A DNA stretch of 64,000 nt from Paenibacillaceae bacterium (lineage in GTDB: Bacteria > Bacillota > Bacilli > Paenibacillales > CANHGK01), in NCBI GenBank assembly GCA_947460235.1, contig CANHGK010000007.1, positions 1-64,000 of the forward strand, given 5' to 3'. Position numbers and translations under genes: made by a program. Under the pieces are notes generated by a model. It saw only the letters and a list, made by a program, of their open reading frames with translations. It had not been told where the DNA came from and searched no databases. Below are positions 26,746 through 35,822 of the stretch, piece by piece. Positions within the stretch are counted from its first letter, which is position 1. Each line of letters begins with the position of its first letter.

Positions 26746-28929
26746 TTAATTTTTCACTGCAATGATCGCATTATTCATTTTTACTAAAGTAGCGTGTAAC
26801 GATTTTGTGATCAGTTGTGCAGGTACATACAAAGAACCGTTATTCATTGTGATCGAACGTTTTAAATATTGTTTTTCACCATCAACATAGATTACGTTGC
26901 TTTTCGGCTTGAATTTAACAACATAACCATTTGTAGCTAATGAATATTGTTTTTCTTTTTTGGAGAACGATAATTTCAAATTCAATGGTTGAAGTATATC
27001 TTTAAGTTTTACAATTTCTTCGTCAGCTACTGGTAAGCGCATTTGTGATGGCATGCCTGAAAGGTAACCGATGAGTCCGCCTTTTTGATCCGTACGCGAT
27101 GTAATCGCTAATTTTAATGCGGAAGGTACGGTCGTGTTTTCTGCAAGATCACCTGGATGTTGTGTGTTCGCCATGATGTAACTAAATCCATTCAAGTTAT
27201 CAACCATTTGCAAACCAGTGACTTCTCCGCCAGCCGGTGCAGATAAAATACGAACCATTTCTTTTGTGTCTACATTATATGCCCACAAGAAATTGTTTAA
27301 GTGCATCCCGCTATCTTCACCGATAAACAAATAACGTAAGGTTTCAGAATAGGATAGATTGTCTGGATTTGCAATTTTATTAACAACAGCGGTATTACCA
27401 ACGGAATCCGCAGTGGCTAAATCTTCACCGAGTACAATGGCTTTTATATCGGTTTGCACATATTCACTTGAAATATCTTGAGCGTTGTTATCTTTTTGAC
27501 CACCATTTAATGACAATTCATACACAGCACCAGCTTTGATACGCGGAAGTTTAATATCATCTTTTGGTGCTGCAGCATCTGCAAGCATTGCTTTATCAAT
27601 TGCGGAAATTGCGATGTATGATTTTTTATCTTTTGCATTAAATGTAACGCCTTCAAATTTGTTAAACTCCGTCGTTGCGCCAACAATGGCTGCATAACGG
27701 CGAGATTCTAAGAATGCCGCTGCTTTTTCCATCCCTGTTTTTACTTTTAACCACTCATCTTTTGCAGTTGGATACGTTCTGATTTTCGTGAAACCAGGAG
27801 TATCTACTGATGCAGTTTCGAAAATTTTGCTAAATGTAGTGCTTAGTGCGAGGTCGCGAATTTCAGCATCATTCGCATGTCCTAATTTAATCCAAGATAG
27901 CGTAGCTTCTCCGCCGTTTTTGTCGGACGTTTGATTCCATTTTGCAGCATAGAGTGTACCTTCCGTCAAATCCATCGGACGGTCTGCGATGTACATGAAC
28001 ATTGCTGTATTCCCACCGTCATCACCAAAATATACCGTACGATTGTCGGGCATTACACTTGCAAGCTCATTTGATTTTCGACCCATGCTAAAATGTTTTA
28101 CGGCAGTTGTTTTTTGGTTCGCATCTACAGTGATTTCGCTAATATAACCGACGATATACGGATTTGGTTTTACATCTTTTCCAAAATACAAATTGGAATA
28201 GGAAGTTAACGATTTATCTTTTGGTGTGGCACTTTCATTATCGCGTGCATCCGGTTCATACTCTTCACTGCTCAAATGTGTGTTCCAAGGTGATAATGAA
28301 CCTGCGCAAGGAATCCAAACCCCATAGGCAGGTGACATATCAACTTTTTTCCAGGATAATGCGTTTAATTCACCACTGTTAACGTTTTGATCGATGTTTG
28401 AGTAGCCGATACTTGCAGGTGTATTGCCGTAAGCAGACGTGCCTTTATTGTTTAATGTTGTATATTCGTAATGTGTAATGAGATTGAGTGAATTGCCGCC
28501 AGTACTTGTTGGAGCTGATCCATTTACATAGAATAACGTATTCGCATCGGGTCCATCGGAAATATAATCGGACACCTTTGCCGGATCGGTTGTATCTTGG
28601 ATCGGATTTCCTTTCGCGTCAATGACTGCGCCAGGTGTTTGTCCTTTTGATGTTTCGTTTGATTTGAATAATGTTTTGTACGTAAGTGGGAATCCTTGTA
28701 CATCCCCGTTGCTATAAGTAACCTCTACGATCGATTTGGAGTATGCTCCCAAACGTTCTGCCAAGCTTTCTGGGGCCGGTTGTCCATAAATTTTCACAGA
28801 TTTCATTGTGATTGCTGCAGGTGCAGCGGGAGCAGGGGAAATTAACATTGGTGCTGCAGTTGCCGCGGAGGTTCCGAGCATTGAGGTAACGAGTGCGGTA
28901 CTAAGTACCATAAGTAACTTGTTGTTCAT
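26746..28929 (-). CDS. Secreted PhoX-like (DUF839) phosphatase with C-terminal stalk-type domain
   Basis: This is a 727-aa exported protein. The signal peptide is about residues 1-26 (LLMVLSTALVTSMLGTSAATAA). The body matches the DUF839/PhoX propeller: CAGSLSPWNTHLSSEEYEPD is the PhoX metal-ligand motif (C.GS.TPW.T.LS.EE), and PDNRTVYFGDDGGNTAMFMY and EDSGMHLNNFLWAY are further blade motifs. PhoX enzymes are Ca/Fe phosphomonoesterases acting outside the cytoplasm. The last ~75 residues (SLATNGYVVKFKPKSNVIYV...SLYVPAQLI) look like a copper amine oxidase N-terminal-like stalk domain, common on secreted proteins of this group. The ATG has AAAGGAG. No convincing Pho box was found upstream, so phosphate control is unproven. 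Confidence 0.87.
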   Translation of the reverse strand: MNNKLLMVLSTALVTSMLGTSAATAAPMLISPAPAAPAAITMKSVKIYGQPAPESLAERLGAYSKSIVEVTYSNGDVQGFPLTYKTLFKSNETSKGQTPGAVIDAKGNPIQDTTDPAKVSDYISDGPDANTLFYVNGSAPTSTGGNSLNLITHYEYTTLNNKGTSAYGNTPASIGYSNIDQNVNSGELNALSWKKVDMSPAYGVWIPCAGSLSPWNTHLSSEEYEPDARDNESATPKDKSLTSYSNLYFGKDVKPNPYIVGYISEITVDANQKTTAVKHFSMGRKSNELASVMPDNRTVYFGDDGGNTAMFMYIADRPMDLTEGTLYAAKWNQTSDKNGGEATLSWIKLGHANDAEIRDLALSTTFSKIFETASVDTPGFTKIRTYPTAKDEWLKVKTGMEKAAAFLESRRYAAIVGATTEFNKFEGVTFNAKDKKSYIAISAIDKAMLADAAAPKDDIKLPRIKAGAVYELSLNGGQKDNNAQDISSEYVQTDIKAIVLGEDLATADSVGNTAVVNKIANPDNLSYSETLRYLFIGEDSGMHLNNFLWAYNVDTKEMVRILSAPAGGEVTGLQMVDNLNGFSYIMANTQHPGDLAENTTVPSALKLAITSRTDQKGGLIGYLSGMPSQMRLPVADEEIVKLKDILQPLNLKLSFSKKEKQYSLATNGYVVKFKPKSNVIYVDGEKQYLKRSITMNNGSLYVPAQLITKSLHATLVKMNNAIIAVKN

Positions 28930-29115
28930 GTTTCAATCTCCTTTTTATCTTGTCATTGTTCAACATAAGGATAAAAAATGAACTTCATCTGAAAACATGT
29001 GAAGTATTAAACGTATAATAAATTTTTAGTTATTTATTAAATTTGTAAAATTGCACCGAGTCTAGGCTGGGTGTACAGTTAGGTGGACGTTGAAAACGTA
29101 GTCGGAGGAAATGAT

Positions 29116-30867
29116 ATGCAAGTTTCGTTTTTGAAAAGAGTACTACAATTATTTGTGCCATATCGCATTCGATTTCTATGGATTTTTACGTTTGCGTTGG
29201 TTTCTGCAAGCATTTCAGCGATGCCGCCACTTTTGATGAAGTGGATGGTGGATGATGCGTTTGCGTCGAAAAACATATCGATTTGGTTGTGGTCAGTAAT
29301 TGGTTTGGCAATTTTACCTTTGATTTCAGGATTATTAGGCATTTGGCAAAATCATTGGAACAATCAAGTTGCACTAGGGATCATGCAAAAATTACGCACG
29401 ATGATGTTTGATCGATTGCAAAAGCAGTCTATTTTGTTTTTTACAAATGCTCGTAGCGGTGAAGTTGCATCGCGGATGTCTACAGATGTCGAAGCGGTAC
29501 AAGATGTGTTGAACAAATTAGTGATGAACGGTTTGATGCAGTCACTGATTTTGATTAGTAGCGCAGTTGTACTACTTTGGATGGATGCGGGATTGGCGAT
29601 CATTGCACTGATTGGATTGCCACTACTCATTTGGCCGATGAAAAAAGTAGGGAATATGCGTAAAGGGATTAAATCACGTGCGCAAAAAGAGAAAGCTGAA
29701 TTGTCTGCGATGATGAACGAGTGGTTTGGGGTTTCTGGTGTGTTAACTACGCGTTCACTCGGACTTGAATCCATTCATAAGGCTAAATTTGAAACCTTAA
29801 ACGAGTCCATTCACACGAATGAATTAGCATTGCAATGGATTGGTCGCTGGTTTTTTATGACGATGATGACGATGGGTCCTTTAGGTGCAGCTTTGATTTA
29901 TGCCTATGGTGGATGGGGCGTCATGATGGATCGTTTGAGTGTCGGCGAGTTGATTGCGTTTGCCGCATATATGTCGAGGTTGTATGCACCGGTATCGCAG
30001 TTGATGAATTTACACGTCGAATGGACGACTGGAAAGGCAGTGTTTGAACGGCTATTCGCGTACATTGATTTGCCCGACGGATTAGCCGATTCAAACGGAG
30101 GAGATTTTAATTTCAAGAATCAATCTTCGAGAGATCTTATTGTTTCAGGAGTGAAGTTTCAATATCAACAAAACGCGTTACTCGAGGACATTCATCTGAG
30201 GATTCGAGCGGATGAACAAGTTGCCATTGTGGGAACAAGTGGTGCAGGGAAATCAACATTATTGACGATTTTGGCAAGATTAGTTGAACCGCTTGAGGGC
30301 AAGATTACACTTGGCGGATTTGACCTCAAAGCAATTCCAATTGATGAATTAAGAAAACAAATTATATTTGTTGCACAAGAAAGTTTTTTGTTTTATGGAA
30401 CTCTCTCGGAAAATTTACGACTTGCCGTTCCAACTGCTTCGGATGCGGAACTTGAAGAAGTGCTAGAACTGGTTGCGTTACTTGATTTAGTTCAGTCACT
30501 TCCGGAAAGACTGCATACGAAAGTCGGGGAACGCGGATACCGAATGAGCGGGGGCGAGCGGCAACGCGTCGCGCTTGCAAGAGCACTTTTAAGAAATCCT
30601 GCAGTGTTGCTGTTGGATGAGGCGACATCACATTTGGATTCAATCACCGAAGCACACATCATCGAAAGGATTAGTAAATGGAGACGTGGGAAGATGACGA
30701 TTTGGGTGGCACATCGACTGTCTACCATTCGTGCGGCCAATCAAATCCACGTGATGGAGTACGGTAGGATCGTTGAGTCGGGAACACATGAGCAATTGAT
30801 GGAAAAGGACGGTGCATATGCTGAACTCGTCAAAAAACAAGTGCTCAGCGATCAAGAGGAGAAGTGA
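29116..30867 (+). CDS. ABC-type exporter, fused permease and ATPase
   Basis: This is a half-transporter of 583 aa that dimerises to export a lipid, peptide or drug. An N-terminal six-helix membrane domain (about residues 1-315, starting VPYRIRFLWIFTFALVSASI) is fused to a nucleotide-binding domain. That domain shows Walker A GTSGAGKST, signature MSGGERQRVALARA, Walker B VLLLDEATSHLD and switch His in VAHRLSTI. ATG 29116 behind GGAGGAA is chosen; the track GTG at 29083 has no ribosome binding site. It is a single gene upstream of the thiamine-type transporter but separated from it by a promoter and riboswitch. The substrate cannot be told from the sequence. Confidence 0.92.
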   Translation: MQVSFLKRVLQLFVPYRIRFLWIFTFALVSASISAMPPLLMKWMVDDAFASKNISIWLWSVIGLAILPLISGLLGIWQNHWNNQVALGIMQKLRTMMFDRLQKQSILFFTNARSGEVASRMSTDVEAVQDVLNKLVMNGLMQSLILISSAVVLLWMDAGLAIIALIGLPLLIWPMKKVGNMRKGIKSRAQKEKAELSAMMNEWFGVSGVLTTRSLGLESIHKAKFETLNESIHTNELALQWIGRWFFMTMMTMGPLGAALIYAYGGWGVMMDRLSVGELIAFAAYMSRLYAPVSQLMNLHVEWTTGKAVFERLFAYIDLPDGLADSNGGDFNFKNQSSRDLIVSGVKFQYQQNALLEDIHLRIRADEQVAIVGTSGAGKSTLLTILARLVEPLEGKITLGGFDLKAIPIDELRKQIIFVAQESFLFYGTLSENLRLAVPTASDAELEEVLELVALLDLVQSLPERLHTKVGERGYRMSGGERQRVALARALLRNPAVLLLDEATSHLDSITEAHIIERISKWRRGKMTIWVAHRLSTIRAANQIHVMEYGRIVESGTHEQLMEKDGAYAELVKKQVLSDQEEK

Positions 30868-30869
30868 AT

Positions 30870-30898
30870 TTGACTTTTAATCACCTGAGAAGTACAGT
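30870..30898 (+). promoter_or_regulatory. SigA promoter of the thiZXY operon
   Basis: TTGACT and TACAGT are separated by 17 bases, about 25 bases upstream of the TPP riboswitch. Confidence 0.7.
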
Positions 30899-30922
30899 AA
30901 ATGAAAATCAAATCAATTTTTG

Positions 30923-31015
30923 TCACTAGGGGAGCTATAGAATAGCTGAGACTGGACGTCGTCGTCCTAAACCCTTCGAACCTGATCTGGGTGATTCCAG
31001 CGGAGGGAAGTGCTT
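30923..31015 (+). promoter_or_regulatory. TPP riboswitch (THI element)
   Basis: This is a thiamine pyrophosphate sensor in the leader RNA. The conserved core is clear: CTAGGGGAGC, GCTGAGACTGG, ACCCTTCGAACCTGATCTGGGT, CCAGCGGAGGGAAGTG. A terminator hairpin follows 20 bases later and precedes the ribosome binding site of the transporter genes, so control is probably by premature termination when TPP is abundant. Confidence 0.97.
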
Positions 31016-31035
31016 ACTCGTAATCAATTACGATC

Positions 31036-31065
31036 AGCCACCCTTCAACTTGGGTGGCTTTTTTA
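31036..31065 (+). terminator. Riboswitch expression-platform terminator
   Basis: AGCCACCC, loop TTCAACTT, GGGTGGCT, then a T run, between the TPP aptamer and the first gene. Confidence 0.9.
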
Positions 31066-31084
31066 GTGTGTCGGAGGTGGGTAG

Positions 31085-31873
31085 ATGGCTTTAGTTTCAA
31101 TGAAAGATGTATCTTTTGCATTTTCTGATCAATTGCCAGTCATGGAAAAATTGTCGATAGACATTCAAGAAGGTGAAGTTGTCGCTTTAGTTGGTCCAAG
31201 TGGTAGCGGGAAAAGTACCTTGTTTCGAATACTGAGCGGATTGCTCGAATCGGATTCTGGTCATGTCTTTTGGAATGATCAGGTAAAAAATGCAGCGGAA
31301 CGTCTTGGGAATGTAAGTTATGTACCACAGCAACCACAATTGTTGCCATGGCGGAACACCGCAGAAAATGCTTCGATATCGCTTGAAATTGCAGGAATGA
31401 GCCGCAAAAAAGCAGTTCAAACCGTGTTGCCTCTTTTGCAACGATTTGGATTACACGATTTTGCGAATGCACTTCCGCCGCAATTATCTGGAGGAATGCG
31501 TCAGCGCGTATCTTTAATGCGTGCGATGTTACATCCGGCGCCGCTACTGTTGATGGATGAGCCATTTAGCGCGCTCGATTCGTTAACGAGAATGGACATG
31601 CATGATTGGCTACTCGAACTTTGGGAAACCGAGGCGCGTACCGTTTTATTAATTACACATGATATCGATGAGGCGATATTACTTGCGGATCGAATTTTGC
31701 TTGTTGCGGAAATTCCGATGAGGACATTGATTGAGATACCTGTTCCTTTTAAGCGTCCTAGGCGTTCTTCGATCGAATGGACCGAACCGTTCATGCAGCT
31801 TAAGAGAGACATCCTTGCACATCTTGGGCACCGCGTAGAACTTGCTCGAAGTACTGCGGAGGTGCAGCTATGA
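31085..31873 (+). CDS. thiZ: ABC transporter ATPase, thiamine-precursor uptake (ThiZ type)
   Basis: This is a 262-aa cytoplasmic ATPase subunit of an importer. It has Walker A GPSGSGKST, the Q loop in YVPQQPQLLPWR, signature LSGGMRQRVSLMRA, Walker B LLLMDEPFSALD and switch region ITHDIDEA. It resembles the nitrate/taurine/pyrimidine-precursor subclass. The TPP riboswitch directly upstream, plus NMT1-like binding protein and permease genes downstream, identify it as the ATPase of a thiamine-precursor (HMP or formylaminopyrimidine) importer. The ATG has GGAGGTGGG, and the stop overlaps the next start (ATGA). Confidence 0.9.
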   Translation: MALVSMKDVSFAFSDQLPVMEKLSIDIQEGEVVALVGPSGSGKSTLFRILSGLLESDSGHVFWNDQVKNAAERLGNVSYVPQQPQLLPWRNTAENASISLEIAGMSRKKAVQTVLPLLQRFGLHDFANALPPQLSGGMRQRVSLMRAMLHPAPLLLMDEPFSALDSLTRMDMHDWLLELWETEARTVLLITHDIDEAILLADRILLVAEIPMRTLIEIPVPFKRPRRSSIEWTEPFMQLKRDILAHLGHRVELARSTAEVQL

Positions 31874-32640
31874 TGCTAATCTGGAGACGGTATGGATTAT
31901 CAATTTTGTTTTTTTTATTAATGATCATGGGTTGGCAAGTTTCGGTTACAACGCTTAAAGTTCCGTTTTACATTTTGCCTTCACCGCTACGGATCATGGA
32001 AGCACTAATCGAAAAGTGGTCGATATTTCCTCGTCATATCGGAATGACGTTACTTGAAACGTTGCTTGGTTTGGGTATTGCAATCGGACTAGGAATCCTA
32101 TTTGCTGTATGGATTCATTTTTCGTCATTCATATCCAAAGTGTTATTTCCGCTCTTGATTGCGAGTCAAGCAATTCCGCTAATTACGATTTCACCGGTTC
32201 TCAATGTGTGGTTTGGGTACTCGATTTGGAGTAAAGTGACCATAGTTGTCATTTGGACCTTTTTTCCGATTACGGTGACATTGGTGCAAGGACTTCGGTC
32301 GGTTGATCCTGCGCTATTGGATGTCCTGCGTACGATGCGGGCGACGAGATGGCAATTATTTCGAATGGTGGAATGGCCATCGTCTTTGCCAAGTTTATTT
32401 GCGGGTCTCAAAATGGCTGCACTCTTCAGTGTTGTTGGGGCGACAGTTGGCGAATGGCTCGGTTCGGAATATGGGCTCGGTGTTTTGACGCGCCGCGCGT
32501 CGAGTTCGATGCAAACTGATTTATTATTTGCAGGTTCATTTGTGTTGATGGCATTAGGCTTACTATTGTTTTTAGGTGTCAAATGGTGGGAACATCATGT
32601 TTTATTTTGGAAAAAATCAGATCAGAATCTAAAGGAGTAA
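31870..32640 (+). CDS. thiX: ABC transporter permease, thiamine-precursor uptake (ThiX type)
   Basis: This is a 256-aa integral membrane subunit with about six hydrophobic helices. It carries the EAA-like loop that contacts the ATPase, visible in LLDVLRTMRATRWQLFRMVEWPSSLPSLFAGL. Its N-terminal text (VPFYILPSPLRIMEAL) is typical of the SsuC/TauC/ThiX permease subclass. It overlaps the ATPase gene by 4 bases and is followed by the binding-protein gene after one base, behind an AAAGGAG. Co-regulation through the upstream TPP riboswitch supports thiamine-precursor transport. The precise substrate is not decided by sequence. Confidence 0.9.
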   Translation: MMLIWRRYGLSILFFLLMIMGWQVSVTTLKVPFYILPSPLRIMEALIEKWSIFPRHIGMTLLETLLGLGIAIGLGILFAVWIHFSSFISKVLFPLLIASQAIPLITISPVLNVWFGYSIWSKVTIVVIWTFFPITVTLVQGLRSVDPALLDVLRTMRATRWQLFRMVEWPSSLPSLFAGLKMAALFSVVGATVGEWLGSEYGLGVLTRRASSSMQTDLLFAGSFVLMALGLLLFLGVKWWEHHVLFWKKSDQNLKE

Positions 32641-32641
32641 T

Positions 32642-33655
32642 ATGAATATGAGTGGATGGATGAAAAAACTGGCGGCAGGTGTCGTAGCAATCTTGATGCT
32701 TGGAGTAACGGCATGTTCACAAACACCTGCAACAACATTAACAAAAGAAGATAAACCGTTACAACCATTTACCGTGATGTTGGATTGGTACCCGAATTCG
32801 GTACACACATTTTTATATGTTGCTAAAGAAAAAGGATATTTTAAGGAAGCAGGACTTGATGTCACATTGCAACCACCTTCCGATGCAAATGACCCGGTTA
32901 AATTGGTTGCAGCGGGTCAAGCAGATGTCGCTCTAAGTTATATGCGCCAAGTTGTGATTTCACGTGCACAGCAAATTCCAGTTGTATCGCTTGCAGCGAT
33001 CGTTCGTCATCCGCTAAATCAGTTGATGGTTCGTGCAGATGTGGGTGTGAATTCGCCAAAAGATTTGGTTGGAAAAACGATCGGGTATGCGTCAAGCGAT
33101 TTAGATGTTTCACTTGTGAAAACCATGATTACAAGCGATGGTGGTGATCCTGAAGCTGTAAAGTTTGTCGATGTCGGATACGACCTTATTCCAGCGATGT
33201 TAACCAAGAAAGTGGATGGGATTATCGGCGGATATATCAATCATGAAAAATTATTAATTGAAAAATCAGGAATGGCGTTAAAAACATTTTCGCCGAGTGC
33301 ATATGCTGCGCCAAATCAATATGAATTAGTGCTAATTACTGGAGAGAAAACGGTCAAAGAAAAAGAATCACAAATCAGAGCCTTTTGGGCTGCTTGCCAA
33401 AAAGCGCAAGCAGAAGTTACCGCTGATCCAGACAAGGCACTACAAACATTGCTAACCGCACAAATGAAAGAATTCCCACTAGATGAGTCTGTCGAAAAAC
33501 AAGGATTACAAATGTTACTACCGATGATGAATGGAGAAAATGTAACTTTCGGCGCTCAAGAAGAGTCTGAATGGAAAACGTTAATTGACTGGATGGTTGC
33601 AAACAAACACATCGAAGCACCAATCAAAGCATCCGATATGTTTCGAAACTTGTGA
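32642..33655 (+). CDS. thiY: Substrate-binding lipoprotein of the thiamine-precursor transporter (ThiY type)
   Basis: This is a 337-aa extracytoplasmic binding protein of the NMT1/THI5 family, which binds HMP or formylaminopyrimidine. A lipoprotein signal occupies about residues 1-25, with the probable lipidated Cys in MLGVTACSQ. Family text includes VMLDWYPNSVHTFLYVAKEKGYFKEAGLDV, followed by the pyrimidine-site region QADVALSYMRQVV. A nearby second ATG (32648) is an alternative start. It is the last gene of the riboswitch-controlled operon. No tenA or thiM gene is beside it, so salvage after uptake must rely on genes elsewhere. Confidence 0.92.
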   Translation: MNMSGWMKKLAAGVVAILMLGVTACSQTPATTLTKEDKPLQPFTVMLDWYPNSVHTFLYVAKEKGYFKEAGLDVTLQPPSDANDPVKLVAAGQADVALSYMRQVVISRAQQIPVVSLAAIVRHPLNQLMVRADVGVNSPKDLVGKTIGYASSDLDVSLVKTMITSDGGDPEAVKFVDVGYDLIPAMLTKKVDGIIGGYINHEKLLIEKSGMALKTFSPSAYAAPNQYELVLITGEKTVKEKESQIRAFWAACQKAQAEVTADPDKALQTLLTAQMKEFPLDESVEKQGLQMLLPMMNGENVTFGAQEESEWKTLIDWMVANKHIEAPIKASDMFRNL

Positions 33656-33664
33656 GGCGATATG

Positions 33665-33705
33665 GAGCAGTTCGTCCCCGAATAGACGGGATGAACTGCT
33701 TTTTC
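33665..33705 (+). terminator. Terminator of the thiZXY operon
   Basis: AGCAGTTCGTCCC and GGGATGAACTGCT form a near-perfect stem followed by TTTT. Confidence 0.85.
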
Positions 33706-33751
33706 ATTCTAAAAAAGAGGGTTCCGTCGCTAAATCGTCACATCAAAATGC

Positions 33752-33780
33752 TTTTCAATCCTGTGCAAACGTTTTATAAT
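33752..33780 (+). promoter_or_regulatory. Putative SigA promoter of glmS
   Basis: TTTTCA and a perfect TATAAT are separated by 17 bases. The leader to the glmS ATG would be only about 25 bases, too short for a glmS ribozyme. Confidence 0.65.
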
Positions 33781-33812
33781 TGGAATTATTCAAGAATTGT
33801 GGAGGTACGCAT

Positions 33813-35642
33813 ATGTGTGGCATTGTAGGATACATTGGATACCGTGATACGGTACCTGTTTTATTAAATGGATTACGTCGTTTAGAATATCGTGGATATG
33901 ATTCTGCGGGAATCGCCGTTTGGAATGAACAACAAATTGATGTTCGTAAAGCACAAGGTAGACTTGCGAATTTGGAGTCTTTGATTGAAGTTTCGCCTGT
34001 TGAAGCTACGATTGGGATTGGACATACGCGTTGGGCGACGCACGGAAAACCATCACACATAAACTCGCACCCACATACTGATGTCCATCGAACGTTCTCT
34101 ATCGTGCACAATGGTATTATCGAAAATTATTTACAATTAAAAGATGAATTAACTGCCAAAGGCTACGTGTTCGTCTCTGAAACGGATACGGAAGTCATTT
34201 CGCATTTGCTTGCAGACTGCTACACGGAGTCTGTATTTGATGCCGTTCAGAAGGCCACGAAAAGAATGCGCGGCGCTTTTGCACTTGCAGTACTAAGTAT
34301 TTATGAACCGGATCGTCTCTATGCGGTTCGTTACGCAAGCCCGCTGATCGTAGGCATAGGCGTAGGAGAACAATTTATTGCTTCAGATATTCCAGCCATT
34401 TTGGAATATACACGTGATGTAATCATTTTGAATGATGGCGAAGTTGCGATTTTGACGCGTGATGGAGTTGAGGTAAGAACATTCGAAGGACAAGCAGTGG
34501 ATTGTAATTTATTAAAAGTAGACTGGGATGTAAGTACTGCCGAAAAAGGCGGATATGAGCATTTTATGCTGAAAGAAATTCATGAACAACCTTCTGCACT
34601 TCGTAAAACATTAACTGGACGAATTGAAACAGATTACCACCGCATTAAACTAGACGATCTCGGAATGAAAGTGAACGATGTCAAAAATATCGAGCGTATC
34701 CATATTGTCGCTTGTGGCACCGCATTTCACGCTGGATTAATCGGTAAAACGGTATTAGAGCGGTTGCTACGCGTTCCGGTTCAAACGGAGATTGCTTCCG
34801 AATACCGTTATGCCAATCCGATCATCACTGCAAATACGTTAGTCATCGTGGTCAGTCAATCTGGCGAAACAGCAGATACCCTTGCTGCACTTCGTGAAGC
34901 GAAGAGACAAGGTGCAAACGTATTGGCAATTACGAACGTCGTCGGAAGTTCCGTTGCGCGCGAAGCAGATCATGTATTTTTAACATGGGCGGGTCCAGAA
35001 ATTGCAGTTGCATCGACCAAAGCATATACAACCCAATTACTCGGTTTTTACTTGATTTCATTGTATTTTGCACAACTACGCGGCGCATTGTCGAGCATTC
35101 AAATCGGTGATTACATTGCGGCGTTGCAACAAATCCCAGATCAAGTGGAACATATTTTGGAATCGTTTGAGTCTTTTATTTCGTATGCGAAACAATTGAA
35201 TGAGAAAAACAATTTGTTTTTTATCGGTCGAGGAACAGATTACGGAGTATGTTTGGAAGGTTCGCTAAAACTAAAAGAAATCTCATACATTCATTCCGAA
35301 GCATATGCTGCCGGTGAATTGAAGCATGGCACGCTGGCATTAATCGAAGAAGGTACGCCAGTTGTCGCACTTTTGACGCAAGATGACTTGTTCGAAAAAA
35401 CATTAAGCAACATCAAGGAAGTGAAGGCGCGTGGTGCGAATGTGCTAGCAATTGCCAATGCGGATCATGCCTCTTTACGCGATGCAAGTGATGCGCAATT
35501 TTTCATTCCTCAGACGAATGCATTGTTCCACGCGATCACAGCAGTCATTCCAATGCAATTAATTGCATATTATGCGGCTTGGTTAAAAGGTCATGATGTC
35601 GACAAGCCGCGAAATCTTGCCAAAAGTGTTACGGTAGAATAA
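33813..35642 (+). CDS. glmS: Glutamine--fructose-6-phosphate aminotransferase GlmS
   Basis: This cytoplasmic enzyme makes glucosamine-6-phosphate from fructose-6-phosphate and glutamine, the first step toward UDP-GlcNAc. The nucleophile Cys2 must be N-terminal, so the start is ATG 33813 (MCGIVGYIGY), not the track start at 33780. GGAGG lies just upstream. The glutaminase domain covers 1-~240, and two SIS sugar-isomerase domains follow (VVSQSGETADTLAALREAK and the second near FFIGRGTDYGVCLEGSLKLKE). The C-terminal motif DKPRNLAKSVTVE is intact. The 609-aa length is standard. Many Bacilli control this gene by a self-cleaving ribozyme; none is visible here. Confidence 0.97.
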   Translation: MCGIVGYIGYRDTVPVLLNGLRRLEYRGYDSAGIAVWNEQQIDVRKAQGRLANLESLIEVSPVEATIGIGHTRWATHGKPSHINSHPHTDVHRTFSIVHNGIIENYLQLKDELTAKGYVFVSETDTEVISHLLADCYTESVFDAVQKATKRMRGAFALAVLSIYEPDRLYAVRYASPLIVGIGVGEQFIASDIPAILEYTRDVIILNDGEVAILTRDGVEVRTFEGQAVDCNLLKVDWDVSTAEKGGYEHFMLKEIHEQPSALRKTLTGRIETDYHRIKLDDLGMKVNDVKNIERIHIVACGTAFHAGLIGKTVLERLLRVPVQTEIASEYRYANPIITANTLVIVVSQSGETADTLAALREAKRQGANVLAITNVVGSSVAREADHVFLTWAGPEIAVASTKAYTTQLLGFYLISLYFAQLRGALSSIQIGDYIAALQQIPDQVEHILESFESFISYAKQLNEKNNLFFIGRGTDYGVCLEGSLKLKEISYIHSEAYAAGELKHGTLALIEEGTPVVALLTQDDLFEKTLSNIKEVKARGANVLAIANADHASLRDASDAQFFIPQTNALFHAITAVIPMQLIAYYAAWLKGHDVDKPRNLAKSVTVE

Positions 35643-35676
35643 TGAAGAGAATCAACTAAAAAGTGGTATTGCCTAG

Positions 35677-35710
35677 CACGGTCCAACATCGTTTGGACTG
35701 TGTTTTTTTT
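35677..35710 (+). terminator. Terminator of glmS
   Basis: CACGGTCCAA, loop CATCGT, TTGGACTGTG, then eight T residues. Confidence 0.88.
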
Positions 35711-35744
35711 GAAAAGATATGATACAATTAAAGTAAGCAAATGT

Positions 35745-35795
35745 GCTGTAGTTCCTTGAAAATCATTGATTTTTCTAGGTATTGCGGCTTTTTTT
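35745..35795 (+). promoter_or_regulatory. Terminator-like leader hairpin upstream of the FapA gene
   Basis: GCTGTAGTTCCTTGAAAATCA pairs imperfectly with TGATTTTTCTAGGTATTGCGGC and is followed by seven T residues, only about 27 bases before the FapA start. It lies downstream of the true glmS terminator, so it may attenuate fapA or be a second terminator. No known riboswitch motif is recognised. Confidence 0.55.
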
Positions 35796-35822
35796 GTACG
35801 TTACTCGTGAGGAGGGGAGATT

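Noticed and set aside
28930-29115. Pho box upstream of the PhoX-like gene
   Set aside because: Only single TTTACA-like hexamers were seen, not the direct repeats needed for PhoP.
29083-29115. Upstream GTG start for the ABC exporter
   Set aside because: No ribosome binding site precedes it, while GGAGGAA sits properly before ATG 29116.
33656-33812. glmS ribozyme
   Set aside because: The gap is too short after the thi terminator and lacks the conserved ribozyme core.
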